A DNA stretch of 64,000 nt from Sva-07 sp035527095 (GTDB taxonomy: Bacteria > Actinomycetota > Acidimicrobiia > Acidimicrobiales > Ilumatobacteraceae). Each line of letters opens with the position of its first letter. Position 1 is the stretch's first letter. Where the stretch lies: assembly GCA_035527095.1 (NCBI GenBank), contig DATLBC010000138.1, positions 1 through 64,000 on the forward strand, read 5' to 3'. The position numbers and the translations under genes were made by a program. Of this stretch, positions 1-10,376 are shown in pieces. Below the pieces are notes generated by a model. The model was not told the DNA's origin, searched no databases, and saw only the letters and a list, made by a program, of their open reading frames with translations.

Positions 1-13
1 GAAGTTCGCCTGA
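1..13 (+). CDS. atpE: possible 3' end of ATP synthase c subunit gene (partial)
   Basis: One frame entering the window reads Lys-Phe-Ala and stops with TGA at 11-13, 42 bases before the b-subunit start. In F1Fo operons the c-subunit gene normally precedes the b gene, so this is probably its last codons. Only three residues are visible, so the call rests on gene order alone. Confidence 0.3.
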
Positions 14-55
14 TCGCGAGCGTCCCGTCCACGGTCAAGAAGCGAAGGAGATGAC

Positions 56-658
56 GTGCTGACAGCCGTCGTAACGTCCTCCGGCGCGACGATCGAGGTG
101 TCCTTGTTGGACGCCACGTTCGTCACCGCCGAAGAGGGCAGCGAAGCAGAGGGTCCCGAGAGCGATCTCAACCCGATCTTCCCCGAAGTGAAAGAAGTCG
201 TCTGGGGCTTCGGTGCCTTCGTGGTACTGGCGCTCGCCATGCGCCTGTTCCTGTACCGCAGGGTGCGCGATGGCATGACGGCGCGCTACGACCGCATCGA
301 GGGCGACCTCGAAACGGCCGAAGCGTCTACCACGTCGGCGCGCGCCGACGTGACCGATTACGAGGCACAACTCGCATCAGTGCGCGCCGAGGCCCAGACC
401 CGGGTCGAGGCGGCTCGCGCCACGCTCGAAGTCGAGCGCAACGAGCAGATCGCCGCCGCGAACGGCCGCATCGCGGACAAGCGCGCTGCGGCCGCCGCCG
501 AGGTCGACGCCGCCAAGCAGGCTGCTCGTGGCCAGGTCGAGTCGGCCGTGGTCGATGTGTCCACGCGACTCACCGAACTCGCCGCCGGGCGCCGTCCGGG
601 CGACGACGTCGTGCGACGGGCCGTCGGCGACGCGATGAACCAAGGAGTGTCGGCATGA
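56..658 (+). CDS. atpF: F1Fo ATP synthase subunit b
   Basis: Subunit b forms the peripheral stalk that holds the F1 head against rotor torque. The 200-residue product has one membrane segment at about residues 49-66 followed by a long Ala/Glu/Arg-rich coiled coil (about 75-185), the family architecture. The GTG start at 56 is chosen because GAAGGAG lies at 44-50, five bases upstream; the ATG at 51 runs into a stop at once. The stop overlaps the next start as ATGA. The segment before and in the membrane (NPIFPEVKEVV) resembles the same segment of the next protein (NPILPPLKELV), so the two b-type subunits are paralogues. A C-terminal basic stretch precedes the end. This is the second gene of the operon if the c subunit lies just upstream. 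Confidence 0.9.
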   Translation: MLTAVVTSSGATIEVSLLDATFVTAEEGSEAEGPESDLNPIFPEVKEVVWGFGAFVVLALAMRLFLYRRVRDGMTARYDRIEGDLETAEASTTSARADVTDYEAQLASVRAEAQTRVEAARATLEVERNEQIAAANGRIADKRAAAAAEVDAAKQAARGQVESAVVDVSTRLTELAAGRRPGDDVVRRAVGDAMNQGVSA

Positions 659-1251
659 GCCTGTTCACCGCTGCCACGCTGGCCGCCGGCCGGGTGTTCC
701 CCGGCGCCGAGGAGATCCCCTTCGACGACAAGGGCTACACGACGGTCAATCCGATCCTTCCTCCGTTGAAGGAACTCGTCCCAGGGACGATGGCGTCGAT
801 CATCGTGTTCACCCTGCTGGCGTGGAAGGCCGGCCCGATCATCCGCAAGAGCTTGCGGGACCGCACCGCCGGCATCCAGAAGCAGCTCGACGACGCGTCC
901 GCCGCCAAGGCCGCCGCCGAGACCGAAGCGGTCAGGATCCGCGAGGCGCAGGGTGACATCGACGCCGAACGAGCTCGTCTCTACGCCGAAGCCGATGCCC
1001 AAGCCGAAGCACTTCTCGCCGATGGCCGGGTTCGCCTTGCCGCCGAGATCGCTGACCTCGAAGCTCGTGGGGACGCCGACATCGCTTCGGCTGCCGGGCG
1101 CAGCAGCGACGAATTGCGTTCCGAGATCGCGAAGCATTCGGGAACGGCCGTCGACGCCATCGTGCGCGACACGCTCGACGAGGCTGCGCAGCAGGAACTG
1201 ATCGAGAACTTCATCGCCCGAGTCGGTGCAAGCCAGGGAGCCGCATCATGA
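655..1251 (+). CDS. second b-type subunit of F1Fo ATP synthase
   Basis: The 198-residue product has a single membrane segment at about residues 42-62 and a charged alanine-rich coiled coil to about residue 170. It is a second peripheral-stalk subunit, equivalent in position to the b part of the fused b-delta protein of mycobacteria. Its start overlaps the preceding stop (ATGA), and its own stop overlaps the delta start in the same way, implying translational coupling and an equimolar b/b' pair. The tail (residues 175-198) leads straight into the position where the delta domain begins in the fused form. Family membership is clear from context and architecture; the exact name (b' or b-delta N-part) is open. 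Confidence 0.85.
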   Translation: MSLFTAATLAAGRVFPGAEEIPFDDKGYTTVNPILPPLKELVPGTMASIIVFTLLAWKAGPIIRKSLRDRTAGIQKQLDDASAAKAAAETEAVRIREAQGDIDAERARLYAEADAQAEALLADGRVRLAAEIADLEARGDADIASAAGRSSDELRSEIAKHSGTAVDAIVRDTLDEAAQQELIENFIARVGASQGAAS

Positions 1252-1778
1252 GTGACGACGCAATGATCGAGGGCTACGCCCGGGCACTGTTCGAGGTCGC
1301 CCGCGCCGAGGGCACGCTCGACGAGGTCGAAGACGAACTGTTCCGGTTCGCTCGCTCGTACGAGTCGAGCGATGCGCTGCGCAACGCGCTGACCGACGAG
1401 CACATCCCCGCCGAGAAGCGCCAAGCGATCGTCGAAGACCTGCTCGGTGGCAAGACCACGACGACCACGATCCAACTCGTGTCGATGGTGGTCGGTTCCG
1501 GCCGCAGCCGCGACATCCCCGCGATCGTCGACAGCCTCGTCGCTCGTGCGTCGAGTGCCAAGCAGCTCGATGTCGCCGAGGTCCGCACCGCAGTGGCGCT
1601 CACCGACGATCAGCAGGCGCGCCTCAAGGCCGCTCTGGAAAACGCCACCGGCAAGACCATCAATCTCAAGACCGTCGTCGACCCCTCGGTGGTCGGTGGC
1701 GTGGTCGCCACGATCGGTGACACCGTCATCGACGACACCGTTCGCACCCGTATCGAACAGCTGAAGAGCCGGCTCTGA
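1248..1778 (+). CDS. atpH: F1Fo ATP synthase subunit delta
   Basis: Delta (OSCP) links the top of the F1 alpha/beta head to the b stalk. The 176-residue length is normal for a stand-alone delta subunit. The N-terminus (IEGYARALFEVARAEG) is the usual helical delta start, and the C-terminal part contains the conserved VVDPSVVGGVVATIGD segment at about residues 144-160. In mycobacteria this domain is fused to a b subunit; here it is a separate gene overlapping the b-type gene by four bases. It lies 33 bases before the alpha gene. Confidence 0.93.
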   Translation: MSDDAMIEGYARALFEVARAEGTLDEVEDELFRFARSYESSDALRNALTDEHIPAEKRQAIVEDLLGGKTTTTTIQLVSMVVGSGRSRDIPAIVDSLVARASSAKQLDVAEVRTAVALTDDQQARLKAALENATGKTINLKTVVDPSVVGGVVATIGDTVIDDTVRTRIEQLKSRL

Positions 1779-1811
1779 GCCGAGCCGCTCACAAAGGAAT
1801 AGACACCCATC

Positions 1812-3401
<1,590 letters not shown>

Positions 3402-3406
3402 TCTAG

Positions 3407-4387
3407 ATGGCTGGCGGTCAGGAGCGAATCCTCAAAGAACGCATTCGCAGCGTTCGGGCGACGAAGAAGATCACGCGCGCCATGGAGCTGATCGCGGCGT
3501 CGCGCATCGTCAAGGCCCAGGCTCGCGTGGCTGCCGCCGTTCCCTACTCCGAGCAGATCACCGAAGTCGTCAAGGACCTCGCTGCCGGGGGCGCATCAGC
3601 CGACTCGCCGTTGCTGTCGGGTCGCGACGAGATCAACCACACGTGCTACGTCGTGATCACCGCCGACCGCGGTTTGTGCGGCGGTTACAACTCGGGTGTG
3701 CAGCGCGCCGCCGAAGGTGAAGTCAAAGCCGACGTACTCGCCGGCAAGGACTACACGATCATCCCGGTCGGCAAGAAGGCCGAGGGGTACTTCCGGTTCC
3801 GCGGCTACACGCTCGGCCAGGACTTCAGCGGTTTCTCGGCGCAGCCGTCGTACGACGACGCCCGTGCGATCGGCGAACACGTCGTCGAGCTCTTCGTGTC
3901 CGGCAAGGTCGACAAGGTCGAGCTGGTCTACACCCGCTTCATCTCCGCCGGCAGCCAGGAAGTCGTCCTGCGGCCGCTGGTTCCGCTGAGCGCCGACACC
4001 GTCGCCGGCGGCGACGGCAAGGCGGGCAGTACCGATGGTTCAGGCGGCGACTACGAGTTCGAACCCGACCCGGCGACGATCCTCGACACGTTGCTGCCCC
4101 GCTACGTCGAGGCTCGCGTGTACGCAGCGCTGCTCAATGCCGCAGCCTCCGAGCACGCGTATCGCCAACGGGCGATGAAGTCGGCAACCGACAACGCCGA
4201 CGAGCTGATCAAGTCGCTGAGCCGCATCATGAACCGCGCTCGTCAGGACTCGATCACCACCGAGATCATGGAGATCGTCGGCGGTGCCGAAGCTCTCGAC
4301 TCCGGCGACGACGACATTCCCTACTTCGATCTCGGCGACGAGATCTACCAGCAACTGCAACAGGCCGACTCCGGCGCCACCCTCTGA
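3407..4387 (+). CDS. atpG: F1Fo ATP synthase subunit gamma
   Basis: Gamma is the central rotor shaft. The N-terminal helix (LKERIRSVRATKKITRAMELI) and the motif TADRGLCGGYNSG near residue 85 identify it, and the C-terminal helix with RARQDSITTEIMEIVGGA closes it. At 326 residues it is about 40 longer than typical gamma subunits; the excess is a Gly/Asp/Ser-rich loop at about residues 193-220. An inserted loop in gamma is also known in mycobacterial enzymes, where it has been linked to suppressing ATP hydrolysis; the same role here is inference. Confidence 0.95.
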   Translation: MAGGQERILKERIRSVRATKKITRAMELIAASRIVKAQARVAAAVPYSEQITEVVKDLAAGGASADSPLLSGRDEINHTCYVVITADRGLCGGYNSGVQRAAEGEVKADVLAGKDYTIIPVGKKAEGYFRFRGYTLGQDFSGFSAQPSYDDARAIGEHVVELFVSGKVDKVELVYTRFISAGSQEVVLRPLVPLSADTVAGGDGKAGSTDGSGGDYEFEPDPATILDTLLPRYVEARVYAALLNAAASEHAYRQRAMKSATDNADELIKSLSRIMNRARQDSITTEIMEIVGGAEALDSGDDDIPYFDLGDEIYQQLQQADSGATL

Positions 4388-4418
4388 GCGCACACGCGAC
4401 ACCAGGAGAACAACAGTC

Positions 4419-5861
<1,443 letters not shown>

Positions 5862-5863
5862 TC

Positions 5864-6292
5864 ATGGCTGAACCGCTCATCGTCGAGGTGGTGTCGCCTG
5901 AGGCGGTGCTGTACTCGGGTGAGGCCGACATGGTGATCACCCGGACGCTGGGTGGCGGCGAAGTCGCGTTCCAGTCCGGCCACGCCGCGTTCCTGGGTGC
6001 CCTCGTCGAGAACCACACGCGGGTGTTCCAGACCGACGGAACCATCCAGGACATAGCGATCCACCGCGGCTTCGTCGAGGTGAGCGGTACTCCCACGAAG
6101 GTGTCGATCCTGTCCGACACGGCCGAGCTCGCGGAGGACATCGACGTCGATCGGGCCAAGGAAGCACTGGAACGCCATCAGCACATGCTGCGCGACCAGA
6201 GCCTCGAGTCTGGGCTGGCCGAGATCGCCACCGCCGGCCGCGACCGTGCGCAAGCACGGTTGCGCGCCACCGGCACCACCTTCACCGCCTGA
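5864..6292 (+). CDS. atpC: F1Fo ATP synthase subunit epsilon
   Basis: Epsilon binds the foot of gamma and regulates hydrolysis. The 142-residue product shows the N-terminal beta-sandwich typical of the family (VEVVSPEAVLYSGEADMVITRT) and a C-terminal helical part from about residue 100. The ribosome binding site is inside the end of atpD (AGGAG about 10 bases before ATG). It is the last gene of the operon, followed within three bases by a palindromic element (6295-6325) that could end the transcript. Confidence 0.94.
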   Translation: MAEPLIVEVVSPEAVLYSGEADMVITRTLGGGEVAFQSGHAAFLGALVENHTRVFQTDGTIQDIAIHRGFVEVSGTPTKVSILSDTAELAEDIDVDRAKEALERHQHMLRDQSLESGLAEIATAGRDRAQARLRATGTTFTA

Positions 6293-6294
6293 GG

Positions 6295-6325
6295 ATTACA
6301 TCAGTGGTCAGACCCGCGATGTAAT
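6295..6325. repeat. 31-bp palindromic element after atpC
   Basis: Arms of 14 bases (ATTACATCAGTGGT and ACCCGCGATGTAAT) surround CAG; 11 of 14 positions pair. It starts three bases after the atpC stop. Related elements lie at 29932, 37996 and 56252, all within 15 bases of a stop codon. It is not followed by a T-run, so termination is possible but unproven; it also works as a REP-like element. Confidence 0.7.
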
Positions 6326-6339
6326 TCCCCCGCCGTTGG

Positions 6340-6345
6340 TAGGTT
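6340..6345 (+). promoter_or_regulatory. -10 hexamer of a leaderless promoter for the SDR gene
   Basis: TAGGTT lies six bases before the ATG at 6352 and no ribosome binding site is present, so the transcript probably begins at the start codon. Confidence 0.5.
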
Positions 6346-6351
6346 CGGCGC

Positions 6352-7125
6352 ATGTCGAGCTACCCGTTCACGTCCGCTCTGGTCACCGGTGCGTCGTCGG
6401 GGATCGGCTCCGAAATGGCGCGACAACTCGGCGAGGCCGGGGTGCCGACCGTGGTGGTGGCCCGACGCGGCGACCGGCTCGAGGAGATCGCCGCCCGGTA
6501 CGACGGCTTCGAGGTGCTCGAGGCCGACTTGCTCACCCACGATGGGCAGGCGTCCACGGTCGAGCGCATCTCGTCGACTGCGGCGCCGATCGACCTCGTC
6601 GTCAACAACGCGGGCTTTGGAACAAGCGGTGTCTTCCATGAACTCGACGTCGATCGCCTGTCCGACGAGGTCGAACTCAACGTCAAGGCGCTCACCGTGC
6701 TCAGTCACGCCGCGCTCGCGGCGATGGTGCCGAGGGAGCGCGGCTACCTGCTCAACGTGTCGAGCGTGGCCAGCTTCCAGGGCTCGCCGGGGCTGGGCGT
6801 CTACGCCGCTACGAAGGCCTACGTCACCAGCCTGACCGAAGCTCTGCACGGCGAGGTGAAGGGCTCAGGCGTCCACGTCACCGCGCTGTGCCCTGGGCTC
6901 ACCAAGACCGAGTTCCAGGAGCACAGCAACACCACCGGGCTGGCACTCAAGGTGCCCGATCTGGCCTGGACGACGGTCGAGCAGGTGGCGACGACCGGGT
7001 TGCGTGATGTCGCCTCCAACAAGACCATCTCGGTTCCCGGAGCGCTCTACAAAGTGGCGGTCACCGGCAGTGACATCCTGCCTCGGTCGATCACCCGCTG
7101 GGTCAGCGGCACGATCTCCCGCTGA
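6352..7125 (+). CDS. short-chain dehydrogenase/reductase
   Basis: A 257-residue classical SDR, a cytosolic NAD(P)(H)-dependent oxidoreductase. It has the cofactor motif TGASSGIG at residues 10-17, NNAG near residue 84, a catalytic Ser in NVSSVASF and the YxxxK pair in YAATKAY near residue 152. The Arg residues after the glycine motif (ARRGDR) suggest NADP(H). The substrate is not predictable. It is transcribed alone and converges on glpX, whose stop lies 29 bases away. Confidence 0.9.
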   Translation: MSSYPFTSALVTGASSGIGSEMARQLGEAGVPTVVVARRGDRLEEIAARYDGFEVLEADLLTHDGQASTVERISSTAAPIDLVVNNAGFGTSGVFHELDVDRLSDEVELNVKALTVLSHAALAAMVPRERGYLLNVSSVASFQGSPGLGVYAATKAYVTSLTEALHGEVKGSGVHVTALCPGLTKTEFQEHSNTTGLALKVPDLAWTTVEQVATTGLRDVASNKTISVPGALYKVAVTGSDILPRSITRWVSGTISR

Positions 7126-7132
7126 CGTACGC

Positions 7133-7145
7133 GGTGCCAGGCACC
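7133..7145. repeat. GGTGCCAGGCACC palindrome between convergent genes
   Basis: A perfect 6+1+6 palindrome lies between the SDR stop and the glpX stop. A related GTGCCAGGCAC core recurs at 28509-28519. It is too short for a strong terminator and has no T-run. Confidence 0.45.
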
Positions 7146-7154
7146 AGGTGTTCG

Positions 7155-8150
7155 TCAATAGTCGATGGCGGCGAACTCGCGCAGTTTCGAGACTTGGTGG
7201 CGGGCATCGATCATGCGGACGGTGCCGCTGCGTGATCGCATCACCAGACTCTGGGTGCGGATGCCTGTCGAGTCGATGCGGACACCGCGGAGCAACGCTC
7301 CGTCGGTGAGGCCCGTCGCCGCGAAGAAGCAGTTGTCGCTCTGGATGAGGTCGTCCTGGCCGAGCACGCGGTCGAGATCGAAGCCGGCCTCGATCATCGC
7401 GGTGCGCTCGTCGTCGCTCTGAGGGGCGAATCGGGCCTGGATCTCGCCGCCCATCGCCTTCATCGCTGCTGCGGAGATGACGCCCTCCGGCGTACCCCCG
7501 ACGCCGATGAGCACGTCGGCGCCCGCATCGGGCCAGCATGTCGCCACCGATCCGTAGACGTCGCCGTCGGTGATCAGCCGGATCCGGCAGCCACTCGCTC
7601 GGACCTCGGCGATGAGATCGGCATGACGAGGACGGTCGAGGATCACGACGGTGAGGTCTCGGACCTCTTCGCCCTTTGCCTTGGCGACCCACCGGAGGTT
7701 CTGCGTCGCCGTGGCGGTGATGTCGATCGCCCCGACCGCATCCGGCCCCACGGCAATCTTCTCCATGTAGTACGACGGACCGGGGTCGAGCATCGAGCCA
7801 CGGTCAGCTACGGCGATCACGGCGAGCGCGTTGGTCTTGCCCTGTGCCGTGAGCGTCGTGCCATCGATCGGGTCGACAGCAACATCGACATCAGGTGCAC
7901 TGCCGTCGCCGACGTGTTCGCCGTTGTACAGCATCGGGGCGTCGTCCTTCTCGCCTTCGCCGATCACGACGACGCCGTCCATCGACACCGTCGACAGCGA
8001 CAGCCGCATCGCTTCCACCGCAGCGTTGTCGGCGGCGTTCTTGTCGCCACGACCGACCCAGCGCGCTGCAGCCAGGCATGCCGATTCGGTGGCTCGGACC
8101 AACTCCATCGCCAGGTTGCGGTCGGGCTGTTGGCGTGACGACGTTGTCAT
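7155..8150 (-). CDS. glpX: class II fructose-1,6-bisphosphatase
   Basis: The enzyme hydrolyses fructose-1,6-bisphosphate to fructose-6-phosphate in gluconeogenesis. The 331-residue product has IGEGEKDDAPMLYNGE near residue 57 and the metal-binding DVAVDPIDGTT near residue 83, both diagnostic for GlpX, and GVGGTPEGVISAAAMKAMGG in the second half. The frame is open upstream, but the start at 8150 is chosen because TACCGT (8157-8162, minus strand) sits six bases before ATG and homologues start near RNLAMELVRATE. It is divergent from the gene at 8280. Confidence 0.95.
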   Translation of the reverse strand: MTTSSRQQPDRNLAMELVRATESACLAAARWVGRGDKNAADNAAVEAMRLSLSTVSMDGVVVIGEGEKDDAPMLYNGEHVGDGSAPDVDVAVDPIDGTTLTAQGKTNALAVIAVADRGSMLDPGPSYYMEKIAVGPDAVGAIDITATATQNLRWVAKAKGEEVRDLTVVILDRPRHADLIAEVRASGCRIRLITDGDVYGSVATCWPDAGADVLIGVGGTPEGVISAAAMKAMGGEIQARFAPQSDDERTAMIEAGFDLDRVLGQDDLIQSDNCFFAATGLTDGALLRGVRIDSTGIRTQSLVMRSRSGTVRMIDARHQVSKLREFAAIDY

Positions 8151-8156
8151 GACCTC

Positions 8157-8162
8157 ACGGTA
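8157..8162 (-). promoter_or_regulatory. -10 hexamer for glpX
   Basis: On the minus strand TACCGT lies six bases before the glpX ATG, with no ribosome binding site, consistent with a leaderless transcript. Confidence 0.5.
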
Positions 8163-8267
8163 CTTCCTGGTGCGCCGGGGAGTCATATGCCGCCGTTGCC
8201 GAGCCCGCCCCGAGCGACTCGCGGGGTGGAACAGGACGCAGGACTTCGAGGGGGTGGCCTCCGGCGG

Positions 8268-8273
8268 TAGCGT
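8268..8273 (+). promoter_or_regulatory. -10 hexamer for the gene at 8280
   Basis: TAGCGT lies six bases before the GTG at 8280; there is no ribosome binding site. Confidence 0.5.
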
Positions 8274-8279
8274 TCTGAC

Positions 8280-9074
8280 GTGGCATTCGTCAACAAGCAG
8301 TCCGGTGACGAAGCGGAGCAAGACCGCGCGGCATCCGGCGAACCGATCGACTTCGATCCGAACGACCCCGAGGTCGTGAAGGTCCACTACGACGTCTCGG
8401 CGTGGAACTTCGACCAGCGCGCGGAGCTGTCAGAAGCCCTTGCCGAGGCCGAGCTACCTCACGCATGGGACGGCGACGAGGTGGTCGTGCCCGAAGTGGT
8501 CGAGGCCGACGTCGACGCGCTGTTCGACGAACTCGACAAGATCCTCGGACCGTTCCCGATCGCGCTCGACGACGACGCCGAGTCGACCGAGTTCGGCCTC
8601 GACGAGTGGACGGACGCCGACCGTTCGGTCCTCACCGAGTCGCTCGTCGCATCGGAGGTGCCGCACCGCTGGGACGGCACCACCGTCCTGGTCGCTTCCG
8701 ACGCCGAACATGCCGTCGATGACCTGCTCGATGCGATCGAAGCCGGCGAGTTGCTCGGCGACGGTGGCGACGAAGCGGCGGCAGCGCCGGAGGGGGCACT
8801 CAGCACCATGTTCCTCGCCGCTGATCGCCTGGCAAAGGATCCGATGGATGCAAGCGCTCGCACCGATCTGATCGAACTCGCCCCGCTCGTCGACGCCAAG
8901 AACCCGCCGTACGGGATGGCCCAGCGTCCGTGGGCCGGCGCGGTGGGCGGTGTCGACGCCATCGTCGAATTGATCGACCACGATGCCGCGACCGGCTCGC
9001 CGGGCGACTCCTCCGAGTCCGACATCATCGGTGCCGCCCAGGAACTCCGTTCGTTGCTTCGGCCCTACGTCTGA
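8280..9074 (+). CDS. acidic hypothetical protein with an internal duplication
   Basis: I do not recognise a named family. The 264-residue, strongly acidic protein has no signal peptide or membrane segment. Two similar units of about 45 residues are visible, at about 43-86 and 115-159; each carries PHxWDG followed by two hydrophobic strands and an acidic helix (DVDALFDELD and VDDLLDAIEA). The C-terminal third (AADRLAKDPMDASARTDL onward) is helical and different. The GTG start is supported by the -10 hexamer six bases upstream. The next gene starts six bases after its stop, so they form a transcription unit. Duplicated small alpha/beta folds of this type often bind ligands or partners, but no function is claimed. 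Confidence 0.75.
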   Translation: MAFVNKQSGDEAEQDRAASGEPIDFDPNDPEVVKVHYDVSAWNFDQRAELSEALAEAELPHAWDGDEVVVPEVVEADVDALFDELDKILGPFPIALDDDAESTEFGLDEWTDADRSVLTESLVASEVPHRWDGTTVLVASDAEHAVDDLLDAIEAGELLGDGGDEAAAAPEGALSTMFLAADRLAKDPMDASARTDLIELAPLVDAKNPPYGMAQRPWAGAVGGVDAIVELIDHDAATGSPGDSSESDIIGAAQELRSLLRPYV

Positions 9075-9079
9075 ACGTC

Positions 9080-9781
9080 GTGCTCCTCGCAGAGATCGAG
9101 ATCTGGCACACGCGACCCGCTCAGCCGACGCGTCGACTCGCCCTCGGTCACCTGGTGTTGCCCGTCGACCCGGCACCCGGTTTCGGCGGGCTCCTGCTCG
9201 GTGCGATCGTGGCGGAGTACCTCTATGGAGTCGAGGACGATCTCGTCACCGATGTGCATCGTCTGCTCGCCTCGATAGAGCGCGGCGACCACATCGTGCA
9301 GCCTCGACTTCGTCACCGTTTCCAAGTCGACCGCCACGGTCTGGCCAAGAGCCACCATCGCATGGTCGGCAACGGCGACGACATCTCCTTCGATTTTCGC
9401 TCGGTCGGCACCGACCTGGCGCAGGTGCTCGGCGCGATCTACGCCGTGGAAAGGTTCGCCCCCGAGCATCGCCAGCGGATCGTGCCGGTGCTGCAGAAGG
9501 CAGCGAGATGGCGTGGCCCGATCGGTCCCGCGATGATCTCCTACCTCGCAGGGTCACAGACCCTGGCACTCGAGGCGCTCGCCGACCCACGGGCATGGGC
9601 GCTGGGCATCTTGGGTTTCGAGGTCGGCGGCAAGCCCCCGTCCAAGCGTGACATCGTGACGAAGTTCCGCGAGCGGATGCGCGATGTGCACCCTGACCAC
9701 GGTGGTGACAGCGTCGACGCCGCCAAAGCGATGAGCGATCTGGCCGAGGCCAGGCGGGTTCTGAGCACCGCGCCGGAGTGA
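9080..9781 (+). CDS. J-domain protein
   Basis: The last 50 residues of this 233-residue protein read as a J-domain helix II-loop: SKRDIVTKFRERMRDVHPDHGG, with the HPD tripeptide at about residue 205 that stimulates DnaK-type ATPases. The region before it (about 1-175) has no recognised domain. A C-terminal J domain is unusual compared with DnaJ, where it is N-terminal. The GTG at 9080 is the first start after the upstream stop; the frame is open further upstream inside the previous gene. A role as a specialised DnaK co-chaperone is inference. Confidence 0.7.
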   Translation: MLLAEIEIWHTRPAQPTRRLALGHLVLPVDPAPGFGGLLLGAIVAEYLYGVEDDLVTDVHRLLASIERGDHIVQPRLRHRFQVDRHGLAKSHHRMVGNGDDISFDFRSVGTDLAQVLGAIYAVERFAPEHRQRIVPVLQKAARWRGPIGPAMISYLAGSQTLALEALADPRAWALGILGFEVGGKPPSKRDIVTKFRERMRDVHPDHGGDSVDAAKAMSDLAEARRVLSTAPE

Positions 9782-9800
9782 TGCCGAAAACGGCGAGCTG

Positions 9801-10373
9801 ATGGCGAAACCGACGGTGCTGCTCTATCCCGGCGCTGGGTCAGATCGCGACCAGCCGAGCCTGGTCGCGATCGAACAGGCGCTTGGTACGACCGCATCGG
9901 TCGAGCGGCTCGACTTCCCGTACCGCAAGCAGGGACGGCGGGCGCCGGATCGGGCGCCGAAGCTGATGACGGCGATCCGTGATGATCTCGGATCCGTGCG
10001 GCGCCGCCGTGGGCCTGTCGTCATGGGTGGACGTTCGATGGGTGGTCGGATTGCCTCGATGGTCGCCGCCGACGTCGACGACGTCGGGCCGGTGGCCCGA
10101 CTCGCCGGGCTGGTGCTGATCTGTTACCCGCTTCACCCGCCCGGCAAGCCCGAGCGACTGCGAGTGGAACACCTCGTCGACCTCCACGTTCCCTGCCTGT
10201 TCATCTCGGGTACCAGAGATCCCTTCGGGTCGCCCCACGAGTTGAGCGAATGGACGGCGACCATTCCGGCGCCCGTCGAGCACGTGTGGGTGGAGGGTGG
10301 TCGCCACGATCTGAGAGGGGCCGAAGCACTGATCGCCTCGACCGTCGCAGGCTTCGTGCAGCGGCTCGCGTGA
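9801..10373 (+). CDS. alpha/beta hydrolase (KANL3/Tex30-like)
   Basis: The 190-residue protein has YPGAGSD at residues 9-15, the nucleophile elbow GGRSMGGR near residue 76, an acid residue in ISGTRDPFG near 135 and a His in GGRHDL near 167, so the Ser-Asp-His triad is complete. It matches the small dienelactone-hydrolase-like family that includes KANL3/Tex30. The substrate is unknown. It lies 19 bases after the J-domain gene in the same direction and converges on an MFS gene with only three bases between the stops. Confidence 0.8.
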   Translation: MAKPTVLLYPGAGSDRDQPSLVAIEQALGTTASVERLDFPYRKQGRRAPDRAPKLMTAIRDDLGSVRRRRGPVVMGGRSMGGRIASMVAADVDDVGPVARLAGLVLICYPLHPPGKPERLRVEHLVDLHVPCLFISGTRDPFGSPHELSEWTATIPAPVEHVWVEGGRHDLRGAEALIASTVAGFVQRLA

Positions 10374-10376
10374 CCG

